From: Thinopyrum elongatum
Lineage: Eukaryota; Streptophyta; Magnoliopsida; Poales; Poaceae
Direction of reading: 5' to 3'
NCBI GenBank assembly: GCA_011799875.1
Contig: CM022303.1
Coordinates: 545,493,368-545,557,367, forward strand
DNA length: 64,000 bases
Shown: positions 45,874 through 56,179 of the stretch, in pieces
Numbering within the stretch: the first letter of the stretch is position 1
Layout of the letters: every line of letters begins with the position of its first letter
Program-made: the position numbers and the translations under genes
Notes under the pieces: generated by a model
The model's input: the letters and a program-made list of their open reading frames with translations, nothing else
What the model was told of the DNA's origin: nothing
Databases searched by the model: none

Positions 45874-46932
45874 TGATATGTCTCCAACGTATCTATAAAT
45901 TTTGATTGTTCCATGCTATTATATTATCTGTTTTGGATGTTTTATATGCATTAATATGCTATTTTATATTATTTTTGGGACTAACCTATTAACCTAGTGC
46001 CAAGTGCCACTTTCTGTTTTTTCCTTGTTTTTGACTTTTACAGAAAAGGAATACCAAACGGAATAAAACTTTACGGTGATTTTTCTTGGACCAGAAGAAA
46101 CCCACAAGAATTGGAGAGAAGGCCAGAAGACCTACAAGGCGGCCACAAGCCGTGGGGGCGCACCCCAGGGGGGTGTCCTGGGGTGCGCCCCTAGGGCTTG
46201 TGGGCCCCTCGAACACCTTCCAACCCTAATCTTCGCACTATAAATCCTCAAATATTCCCCCTATACCAGAGGGCACACCAAAAATACTTTTTCGCCGCCG
46301 CAAGCTTCTCTTCCCGTGAGACCCCATCTTGGGGCCTTTTCCGACACTCCACCGGAGGGGGATTCAATCACGGAGGGCCTCTACACCAACCTTGCTGCCC
46401 TTCCGATGATGTGTGAGTAGTTTACCACAGACCTACGGGTCCATAGCTAGTAGCTAGATGGCTTCTTCTCTCTCTTTGATCTTTAATACAATGTTCTCCT
46501 CGATGTTCTTGGGGATCTATTTGATGTAATCTTCTTTTGCGGTGCGTTTGTTGAGAGCCGATGAATTATGGATTTATGATCGGATTATCTTTGAATATTA
46601 TTTGAGTCTTCTCTGAACTCTTTTATGCATGATTGAGATAGCTTTGTATTTCTCTTCGATCTATCGATTTGGTTTGGCCAACTAGATTAGTTTTTCTTGC
46701 AATGTGAGAGGTGCTTTGTGATGGGTGCAATCTTGCGGTGTCCTCACCTAGTGACAGAAGGGGTAGCGAGGCACGTATTGTATTGTTTCCATTAAGGATA
46801 AAAAGATGGGGTTTATATCATATTGCTTGAGTTTATCCCTCTACATCATGTCATCTTGCTTAAGGCGTTACTCCATTCTTATGAACTTAATACTCTACAT
46901 GCAGGCAGGAGTCGGTCGATGTGTGGGGTAAT
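45874..46932 (+). repeat. 3' LTR of the Athila-like element, copy B, left part
   Basis: Starts TGATATGTCTCC and runs to the target site GTAAT (46928-46932) of the nested element. It continues after the nested element at 49882-50401, giving a reconstructed LTR of about 1,579 bp. Confidence 0.88.
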
Positions 46933-49876
46933 TGTCGGGGATATCGTGCGACATATGCCAGGGGGTGGCTTATCATGGATGGGGACAAAAGTACGTCGCC
47001 GGGCTCTAGAAGCGGGAGTGAGCGAGACCGCGTACACCTGCGAATCTTACCCAGGTTCGGGGCTCTCCTAGGAGATAACACCCCTAGTCCTGCTCTGCGG
47101 GGTCTCCGCATGATCACTATCTCAACAAGTAGCTACAAGCTTGCTCCTTGAGCTGTTCTGCTTAGAGGAGGAAGGAGGGCAAGGCTAGCCTACCCCACTC
47201 TCTATGTGTGTGTGTGTTGAAGAAGGCTCTCTCCTCTCTATCAAGGTCCCAACCCCTTGCATGGGGTGACCTGGGGGGTTTATATAGGCCTACCCCCCAG
47301 GGATACAATGGTAATCCGGCCGGGCATAGGACCCGACCGTCAGTGTCTCTGGTCGCCGGCCTCTCCGCCGACTGCAGGGGCCCGCCGCCTGGTGGGTCCC
47401 CTCGGCTGTCTTGTACTCGGCCGACAAGCCAGGCCTGCTGCTTGTGGGTCCTGTCGGCTGCGTAGCACTATAGCAATGCCACTGATGATGCATGCTTGGT
47501 CGGGGAGAGCGTGGCTACAGTCCTGCCGCCTGGCGGGCATTTAACTGTAGCCACTCCCCGTCTCTTCTGGTTAATGGCACACAAACTTCAAGGAAAGGAG
47601 AAGGCCGCCTGCTAGGAGCCAGCCTCCCCCTGAGCCGACTGGTCAGGGCTCGCCGCCTTCTGGCCTCTTCACGGACAGGTAGGGCCCGCCGCCTGCGGGC
47701 GGTACCGATAGCCCGTCGTGGGAGTATGGCTTCCTCTGCCATGGGTGATGTCATGAGCAGCATGGCAACAGTGCCGCGCCGGTCGTGGGATGTCCGCTTG
47801 GTGCGCTGCACTGTGGCCACGCTCTCCCTGGATTCGGGGGTGGCAGGCTTGTACTATAGCCACGCCCCGTCTTGTCGTGTTTATGTGGGTGCTAACTTTG
47901 AGGGCGCGAGGGGCCTCCTGCTAGGATCCGGCTTCCCAGGAAGCCGCCTGCTAGGAGTCGGCCCACTTCATGGTCGTCTTCTGGATTCCGCCGCCTCCTG
48001 GCAGCTGGCCGCTTGGACCAGCCGGCCCCAAGAAGGCGGTCCGTTGTCTTTGGTGTCGTGGGGCGCAGCCTGCCCCGATGTCTTGAAATACCCAGGGGAG
48101 CTGATGAGGCTACCCGTGGTCATTTACTCCGACAGTAGTCCCTGAAGCTGGTGGGGCGCTGCGGCTGAAAGGGCGAGAAGCCCCAGCAGCTTCCTTCTCC
48201 GGGTTGTCTGGCGTTCTGCTTCGTCCGTCTTCCGAAGTGCCGACTGGTAGGAGTCGGCCGTGATCAGGTAGGCCGCCTGGCGATTTCGAAACACCGCGGT
48301 GGGGGCCAGGTGGCATGCTAGCCAGACGTCAGGCTCGCCGCCCGTGGCCGCCAGCCACGCGGCGTCAGTAGGCCAAGCCGGTCGGCCAGCCCACGCGCGC
48401 GACGGAACGGCGCCGCAGGCCGGGGCCCGCCACTACAGTGCCTCGGCGTGCACGCGGATCCGCTGCGGCCGAGGTAGACGGTTGGGCTTCTGCGGTATTC
48501 AATACACGCCTTTACTGGTACCGTAATCGTGGGGTCGTGGGGGAGTGGGCGCAGTTAATCCCACGATCCCCCACGCTCTCGCACCCTCGGCTCCGCCGCC
48601 TGGGGCTATAAGTAGGGGAAGGAGGGGGGTGGCAGACGCACGCGCGCCCTCCTCTCCCCTCGCCATTCTTCTTCCTCTCCGCCGCTGCAGCGCCTCTTCC
48701 TCTTGCCGAAACGCTGCTGCAGCCCATTGTCGATGAGCTTCTTCTCGAAGCGGGAGTGAGCGAGACCGCGTACGCCTGCGAATCTTACCAAGGTTCGAGG
48801 CTCTCCTAGGAGATAACACCCCTAGTCCTGCTCTGCGGGGTCTCCGCATGATCACTATCTCAACAAGTAGCTACCAGCTTGCTCCTTGAGCTGTTCTGCT
48901 TAGAGGAGGAAGGAGGGCAAGGCTAGCTCTACCCCACTCTCTATGTGTGTGTGTGTGTTGAAGAAGGCTCTCTCCTCTCTATCAAGGTCCCAACCCCTTG
49001 CATGGGGTGACCTGGGGGGTTTATATAGGCCTACCCCCCAGGGATACAATGGTAATCCGGCCGGGCGTAGGACCCGGCCGTCAGTGTCTCTGGTCGCCGG
49101 CCTCTCCGCCGACTGCAGGGGCCCGCCGCCTGGTGGGTCCCCTCGGCTGTCTTGTACTCGGCCGACAAGCCGGTACCGCCGCTTGTGGGTCCTGTCTGCT
49201 GCGTAGCACTGTAGCCATGCCACTGATGATGCATGCCCGGTCGGGGAGAGCGTGGCTACAGTCCTGCCGCCTGGCGGGCGTTTAACTATAGCCACTCCTC
49301 GTCTCTTCTGGTTAATGGCGCACAAACTTCAAGGAAAGGAGAAGGCCGCCTGCTAGGAGCCGGCCTCCCCCTGAGCCGACTGGTCAGGGCTCGCCGCCTT
49401 CTGGCCTCTTCATGGACAGGTAGGGCCCGCCGCCTGCGGGCCGTACCGACAGCCCGTCGTGGGAGTATGGCTTCCTCTGCCATGGGTGATGTCATGAGCA
49501 GCATGGCAACAGTGTCGCGTCGGTCGTGCGATGTCCGCTTGGTGCGCTGCACTGTGGCCACGCTCTCCCCTGGATTCGGGGGTGGCAGGCTTGTACTGTA
49601 GCCACGCCCCGTCTCGTCGTGTTTATGTGGGTGCTAACTTTAATGGCGCGAGGGGCCGCCTGCTAGGATCCGGCTTCCCAGGAAGCCGCCTGCTAGGAGT
49701 CGGCCCACTTCATGGCCGTCTTCTGGATTCCGCCGCCTCCGGCCAGCCGGCCGCTTGGACCAGCCGGCCCCAAGAAGGCGGTCCGTTGTCTTTGGTGTCG
49801 AGGGGCGCAGCCTGCCCCGATGTCTTGAAATACCCAGGGGAGCTGATGAGGCTACCCGTGGTCATTTACTCCGACA
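46933..49876 (+). mobile_element. Nested Gypsy element, copy B, both LTRs, most interior deleted
   Basis: 5' LTR 46933-48134, leader 48135-48747, then an abrupt join to the 3' LTR (48748-49876, missing its first 77 or so bases). The join is 'cttctcg' to 'aagcgggagtg'. Target duplication GTAAT is at 46928-46932 and 49877-49881, proving both ends are original. LTRs differ by about 3% by eye. The Transposase_28 gene present in copy A is gone, with only a few bases after its leader ATG remaining. Confidence 0.9.
48748..49876 (+). repeat. 3' LTR of the nested Gypsy element, 5'-truncated
   Basis: Begins 'aagcgggagtgagcg' (equivalent to LTR position about 78) and ends CTCCGACA followed by GTAAT. 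Compared with 46933-48134 it shows about 35 substitutions in 1.1 kb by eye. Confidence 0.88.
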
Positions 49877-49881
49877 GTAAT

Positions 49882-50401
49882 AGTAGTAGATGCAGAATCG
49901 TTTGTCTACTTGTCACGGACGTGATGCCTATATTCATGATCATTGCCTTAGATGTCTTCATAATTATGCGCTTTTCTATCAATTGCTCAACAGTAATTTG
50001 TTTACCCACCGTATGCTTTCTTCAAGAGAGAAGCCTCTAGTGAAACCTATGGCCCCCGGGTCTATTTTCCATGATATATTTTCAGATCTATAAACCAAAA
50101 AACCCAAAAATACCTTGCTGCAGTTTATTTGTATTTACTTTATTTTACTCTTTTACTTATCTTTTATACCTATCTCTATTAGATCTCACTCTTGTTCGTG
50201 ACCGTGAAGGGATTGACAACCTCTTTTTCGTGTTGTGTGCAAGTGTTTGTTAGTTTGTGCAGGTGCATATATTGGAGACTTGCTTGTGCCTCCTACTGGA
50301 TTGATACCTTGGTTCTTAACAGAGGGAAATACTTATCTCTACTTTGCTGCATCACCCTTTCCTCTTCAAGGGAAAAATCAACGCAAGCTCAAGAAGTAGC
50401 A
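49882..50401 (+). repeat. 3' LTR of the Athila-like element, right part with intact terminus
   Basis: Continues the LTR interrupted at 46932 ('agtagtagatgcagaatcg') and ends '..caagctcaagaagtagca' at 50401. The adjacent GGGAG is the target duplication of the whole composite insertion. Confidence 0.88.
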
Positions 50402-50637
50402 GGGAGACGGGAGATGATCTCACCTAGGATGACGTCCGGGAGATCGTTGATGCGGTCCGAACGAGATTCCTCTTCTTGCTCCTCGGATCGCGGGGGCGCA
50501 CCCTCGCTGCTTCCCGCCCCTTTGACCACTAGCGCACCACCAGAAGACGATATCCCCGGTGGCGCGAGTCTCACCCTCTTGGTGCTAGGGGCAGCGCATT
50601 CCATCTCCATCTCCATTGCTGGGGTCGCGCCGCCCAT
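50402..50637 (-). pseudogene. F-box/FBD-LRR gene 3, 5' portion
   Basis: The family start aligns best with the ATG at 50616 (MEMEMECAAPSTKR), although an in-frame ATG lies seven codons upstream at 50637. It contains the Gly/Pro-rich head and the first half of the F-box (INDLPDVILGEIISRLP). It then meets the LTR terminus at 50401; the frame read into the LTR ends after three codons. The remaining gene lies at 28518-26623, 21.9 kb away. Its 5' flank (50640-51960) resembles those of the other F-box copies. Confidence 0.9.
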
Positions 50638-52033
50638 GACCAGTGCTCAGTGAGGTGGATCTGGATAAATGGTTTAAAGCCTATCGATCCTTGAAAGAAG
50701 TTAAATGCGAAGGGGAAGGGGAGGGGTCCAGATTAATTACCTCTTTTTTTACGAGAGGGTCCGGATTAATTACTAACAAGTAAATGGCTACTTGAAAGAT
50801 TAAATAGAGCCATGGCCTTGAAGGTATGAGATGCACTATTGTACACGCAGACCAGTCACGGGCGTGCCCCTCCGTGTTTTAATTGTTTACCACACACATT
50901 CATTAGAAGAATCTGTTCGACGTCAGAAGCACGGTCTACATGTATCTTGCCTCTGTGAGCTACAAAATTTTCCATGGGCATGTTAACTATGAAGTCACTA
51001 GAAGCACCGTTTCAAATTAAGGAGATTCACGGCTGTGCCTCTGCCTTCCAGATGATTCTGCTGAAATGCTCACCGACAGAAGCAAGGACGTGAAGTGATA
51101 GCAGAGGCACGGTTTTCCATGTACCTGACACACGGTCCTGCCTTCGGCCTAGTAGATACGAGACGCACTGTTCTCCATGCCACACAGGCACGGGCGTGCC
51201 TCCACGTGTTTCAATTATTTCTAAAGACGTGACGATCGCATGGGTAGGAACACGGCCATGCATCTACTGGTGTTCAAAATGTTTCCTCTGACGCGTTCGC
51301 TCTCACAGGAAACGCCGTGAACCTACTGCCAGGCACTATTTCTATTTGTGAAATAGTAACACAACCATGACCCGTTGTGTTTGAATTCTTTGCATCACAG
51401 AAGCACGGCATGAAGCCACACGAGGCATGGTTCAACACGCATCGCAGGCGCGGTTATCCGCTCTATATTTCAATTACTTATAGACACGCATTCATTATAG
51501 AAGAACAGCCGTGAGAACAGGCGATGCACGGTTACCAAGAAAGCCATGGTTATACGTCCCCCAAAAGCGCGACCCTGATTCCATGTTTCAAAATTTTCCG
51601 TGCAACGACGGTGGGCGCGACCATGAAACCATGAGAGTCACGATTCAACACTTAGCAGTGCCATGGTCATGGCTGTCTGTGCTTCAGATATTTTGATCTC
51701 TCTGTGTCGCAGCAGAGAAGCATGCTTCTATACTTACAACATCCACGTTCAGAAACCCACGGCTGCGGAAAATAATAAGGAAACCTCTGGCTCTTATATT
51801 TTTCTCCACTGAGTAAAAATACCTAAAGAAGCAAAATGTGTTCTTCTTTAATTTTTTTTTGTTTCTATAACTGCACCAACTTAACTTATAAGCCATTTTT
51901 ATAACCACATCATGAGAAAATAAACATTTGACACCCACCCCCTCCCCACCAATCACTTGATGTTTCATCGCTCCACATACGGTCTTGTTTTTGAATCTTC
52001 AACAATCCATTCTTCCTTATCCACCCTTGTGCA
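50638..52033. repeat. 5' flank of F-box gene 3, short-repeat rich
   Basis: Words such as 'gaggcacggtttt', 'aggcacgggcgtgcctcc' (51187-51204) and 'gaagcacggcatg' recur. 51490-51915 is a diverged copy of 25080-25515 and 25640-25990. No gene is supported. Confidence 0.65.
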
Positions 52034-53745
52034 TGATGGAAATATGCCCTAGAGGCAATAATAAATTTGTTATTATTATATTTCCTTATTCATGATAAAG
52101 GTTTATTATTCATGCTAGAATTGTATTGACTGGAAACTTAAATACATGTGTGGATACATAAACAAATACCGTGTGCCTAGTAAACCTCTACTAGACTAGC
52201 TCATTGATCAAAGATGGTTAAGGTTTCCTAACCATGGACAAGAGTTGTCACTTGATAACGGGATCGCATCATTAGGAGAATGATGTGATGGACAAGACCC
52301 AACCATTAGCATAGCATATGATCATTTAGTTTATTGCTACTGCTTTCTTAATGTCAAATACATGTTTCTTCGACCATGAGATCATGCAACTCCCGGATAC
52401 CGGAGGAATACCTTGTGTGCTATCAAATGTCACAACATAACTGGGTGATCATAAAGATGCTCTCTAGGTATCTCCGAAGGTGTCTGTTGAGTTGGCGTGA
52501 ATCGAGATTGAGATTTGTCACTCCGTATGACGGAGAGGTATCTCTAGGCCCTCTCAGTAATGCACATCAGAAGAAGCTTGCAAGCAAAGTGACTAAGAAG
52601 TTAGTTACGAGATGATGTATTACGGAATGAATAAAGAGACTTGCCGGTAACGAGATTGAACTAGGTATGGAGATACGGACGATCGAATCTCGGGCAAGTA
52701 ACATACCGACAGACAAAGGGAATTACGTATGTTGTCATAAAGGTTCGACCGATAAAGATCTTCGTAGAATATGTATGAACCAATATGGGCATCCAGGTCC
52801 CGCTATTGGTTATTGATCGGAGAGGCGTCTCGGTCATGTCTACATCATTCTCGAACCCGTAGGGTCCACACGCTTAACGTTCATTGACGATATAGTATTA
52901 TATGAGTTGGTGACCGAATGTTGTTCAGAGTCCCGGATGAGATCACGGACATGACAAGGAGCTCCGGAATGGTTCGGAGTTAAAGATTGATATATAGCAC
53001 GATGCTATTTGGTCACCGGAAGGTTTCAGAATATATCGGGTAATCATCGGATCATCGGAAGGGGTTCCGGGAGACCTACGGGGAGTATATGGGCCTAATG
53101 GGCCAAGGGAAGGAACACACTAGCCCACAAGGGGCTAGCGCGCCCTCTCCCTGGCCGCCGGCGCTATAGGGAAGGAAAGGGGGGCGCCTAAGGCAAGGGT
53201 GCCGCCGGCCCCCTCCTGCCTTCTCCTCCACCTCCCAAGGAAGGAAAGGGGGGTGCCTAGGGCTGGCCGCGGGCCCCCTTGGGGCGCCCTAGGCTGCCTT
53301 CTCTCCTCCCCCACCTATATATATGTGAGGAGGGAGAGGGGCAACACACGCCACGATCCCCAAGCCATGTGCGGCGCCCCTCTCCCTCTAGTTTGTCCTC
53401 GGTCATAATTTTCGTAGTGCTCGACGAAGCCCTGCGGAGATAGTTGCACCACCACCGTCACCACACCGTCGTGCTGCCGGAACTCATCTACTACTTCGCC
53501 TGACTTGCTGGATCAACAAGGCGAGGACATCATCGAGCTGAACGCGGAGGTGCCGTGCGTTCGGTACTTGATCGGGCGGATCGTGAAGGTGTACGACTAC
53601 ATCAACCGCGTTGATAAACGCTTCCACTTAACGGTCTACGAGGGTACGTAGACATACTCTCCCCTCTTGTTGCTATGCATCTCCATGGATAGATCTTGCG
53701 TGTGCGTAGATTTTTTTTTTGTTTTCCATGCAACATTCCCCATCA
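52034..53745 (+). repeat. 5' LTR of the Copia element
   Basis: 1,712 bp with TG..CA ends. The internal GC-rich part (53100-53330) includes 'tatatata' at 53317, a plausible promoter box, followed by the leader. The candidate target duplication to the left is GTGCA (52029-52033); the right side is outside the window. Confidence 0.9.
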
Positions 53746-54957
53746 GTGACATCATGAGCCAGGTCTATGCGTAGATGATATGCACAAGTAGAACACAAAG
53801 GAGTTGTGGGCGGTGATGTTCATACTGCTTACCACCAATGTTTTAATTTGATTCGGCGGTATTGTGGGATGAAGTGGCCCAGACCAACCTTACATGTCCA
53901 CGCACACGAGACCGGTTCCACCGACTGACATGCAACTTGTTTTGCATAAAGGTGGCTGGCAGGTGTCTGTTTCTCCTACTTTAGTTGAATCGAATTTGAC
54001 TACGGCCGGTCCTTGAAGAAGGTTAAAATAGCAAACTTGATAATCACCTTTGTGGTTTTGCGTAGGTAAGAACAGTTCTTGCTAGTTGCCCATAGCAGCC
54101 ACGTAAAACTTGCAACAACAAAGTAGAGGACGTCTAACTTGTTTTGCAGGGCATGTTGTGTTGTGATATGGTCAAGATATGATGTGATATATGTTGATGT
54201 ATGAGATGATCATGTTTTGTAATAAGTTCATGACTTGCATGTCGACGAGTACGACAACCGGCAGGAGCCTTAGGGTTGTCTTTAATTATTGTATGTCCTG
54301 CGTGTCAATCATTAAGCGCCATGTAATTGCTTTACTTTATCGCTATGCGTTAGCAATAGTTGGCGAGACGACCCCGACGCTACGATGGAGATCAAGGTGT
54401 TGTGCCGGTGACGATGGAGATCATGTCGATGCTTTGGAGATGGAGATCAAAAGCACAAGATGATGATGGCCATATCATGTCACATATTTTGATTGGATGT
54501 GATGTTTATCCATTATGCATCTTATTTTGCTTAGAACGACGGTAGCATTATAAGATGATCCCTTCACTTAATTTCAAGATAAAAGTGTTCTCCCTGAGTA
54601 TGCACCGTTGCTAAAGTTCATCGTTTTGAAGCACCTCGTGATGATCGGGTGTGATAGACTCTATGTTCACATACAACGGGTGTAAGCCAGTTTTGCACAT
54701 GCAGAATACTTGGGTTAAACTTGACGAGCCTAGCATGTACAGACATGGTCTCAGAACACTAGAGACCAAAAGGTCGAACATGAGTCATATAGTAGATATG
54801 ATCAACATAGAGATGTTCACCATTGATGACTACCCCATCTCACGTGATGATCGGACATGGGTTAGTTGATTTGTATCATGTATCACTTAGATAACTTGAG
54901 GGATGTTAATTTAAATGGGAGTTCATTAGTAATTTGATTAATTGAACTTAATTTATC
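53746..54957 (+). other. Copia leader with degenerate initiator-Met primer site
   Basis: Just after the LTR, 'gtgacatcatgagccagg' resembles the usual TGGTATCAGAGCC primer site with substitutions and an extra base. The following 1.2 kb is untranslated leader. The short frames at 54191-54869 show no domain. Confidence 0.6.
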
Positions 54958-55833
54958 ATGAACTTAGTCTTAATAGTTTTTGCATATCTATGTTGTAGAT
55001 CAATGGCCTGTGCTACCGTTACCTTGAATTTTAATGTGTTCCTAGAGAAAGCTAAGTTGAAAGATGATGGTAGCAACTACATGGACTGTGTCCATAACTT
55101 GAGGATTATCCTCATTGCTGCACAGAAGAATTATGTACTTGATGCACCGCTAGGTGACAGACCTGCTGCAGAAGCTAATGTAGATGTTATCAATGTCTAG
55201 CAGACTTGATCTGATGACTACTTGATAGTTCAGTGTGCCATGCTTTACGGCTTAGAACCGGGACTTCAAAGATGTTTTGAACGCCATGAAGCATATGAGA
55301 TGTTCCAAGAGCTGAAGTTGATACTTCAAGCTAATGCTCGGGTTGAGAGATATGATGTCTCCAACAAGTTCTATAGCTATAAAATGGAGGAGAACAGTTC
55401 TGTCAGTGAACACATACTCAAAATGTCTGGGTATCATAACCACTTGACTCAGCTGGGAATTGATCTTCCAGTTGAGAGTGTTATTGACAGAGTTCTTCAG
55501 TCACTACCACTAAGCTACAAAGGCTTCGTGATGAACAATAATATGCAAGGGATGACGAAAACGATTCCCGAGCTCTTCGCAATGCTTAAGGCCGCGGAGG
55601 TAGAAATCAAGAAGGAGCATCAAGTGTTGATGGTTAACAAGACCACTAGTATCAAGAAAAAGGGCAAGGGAAAGAATGGGAACTTCAAGAAGAATGGTAA
55701 GCAAGTTGCCGCTCCCGTGAATAAGCCCAAAGCTGGACCCAAGCCTGAAACTAAGTGCTTCTACTGCAAAGGAAATGGTCACTGGAAGCGGAACTGCCCC
55801 AAATACTTGGCGGATAAGAAGGATGGAAAGTGA
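54958..55833 (+). pseudogene. Copia gag with zinc knuckle, two nonsense codons
   Basis: One frame runs through 54958-55833 with a TAG at 55198-55200 and a TGA at 55207-55209. It contains the usual gag segments (FLEKAKLKDDGSNYMD, VLDAPLGDRP, MFQELKLILQANAR, VLQSLPLSYKGFVMNNN) and a Lys-rich stretch. The CCHC knuckle CFYCKGNGHWKRNC lies at 55755-55797. The TGA at 55831 follows what looks like a one-base loss that throws the protease into another frame. Confidence 0.85.
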
Positions 55834-56179
55834 ACAAAGGTATATTTGATACATATGTTATTGATGTGTTCCTTACTAATGCTCGTAGTACCGCCTGGGT
55901 ATTTGATACTGGTTTGGTTGCTCATATTTGTAACTCGAAACAGGAGCTCCGGAAAAAATGAAGATTGGCTAAGGACGAGGTGACGATGCGCGTCGGGAAT
56001 GGTTCCAAGGTCGATGTGATTGCCGTCGGCACGATACCTTACATCTACCTTCGGGATTAGTTTTAGACCTCAATAATTGTTATTTGGTGCCAGCATTTAG
56101 CATGAACATTATATCCGGATCTTGTTTATTGCGAGATAGTTATTCATTTAAATAAGAGAATAATGGTTGTTCTATTTAT
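55834..56179 (+). pseudogene. Copia protease remnant
   Basis: The frame starting around 55830 reads VIDVFLTNARST, then FDTGLVAHICNSKQEL, which keeps the Asp-Thr-Gly active site. It then meets stops (for example TGA near 55959). Further frame changes are needed to reach the integrase frame, so this region is badly decayed. Confidence 0.7.

Larger units (their letters stand above)
28519..50401 (+). mobile_element. Composite insertion in F-box gene 3: Athila-like LTR element with nested Gypsy, tandemly duplicated
   Basis: Flanked by target duplication GGGAG (28514-28518 and 50402-50406). The outer element starts TCATACGTCTCC (normal TGATACG) at 28519 and ends AAGTAGCA at 50401. It contains copy A (28519-38428) and copy B (38429-50401). 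Copy B begins with a duplicated F-box fragment, so the duplication happened after insertion. The span is 21,883 bp. Excising it together with one GGGAG restores continuous F-box coding (RLP to TKEG). Confidence 0.9.
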
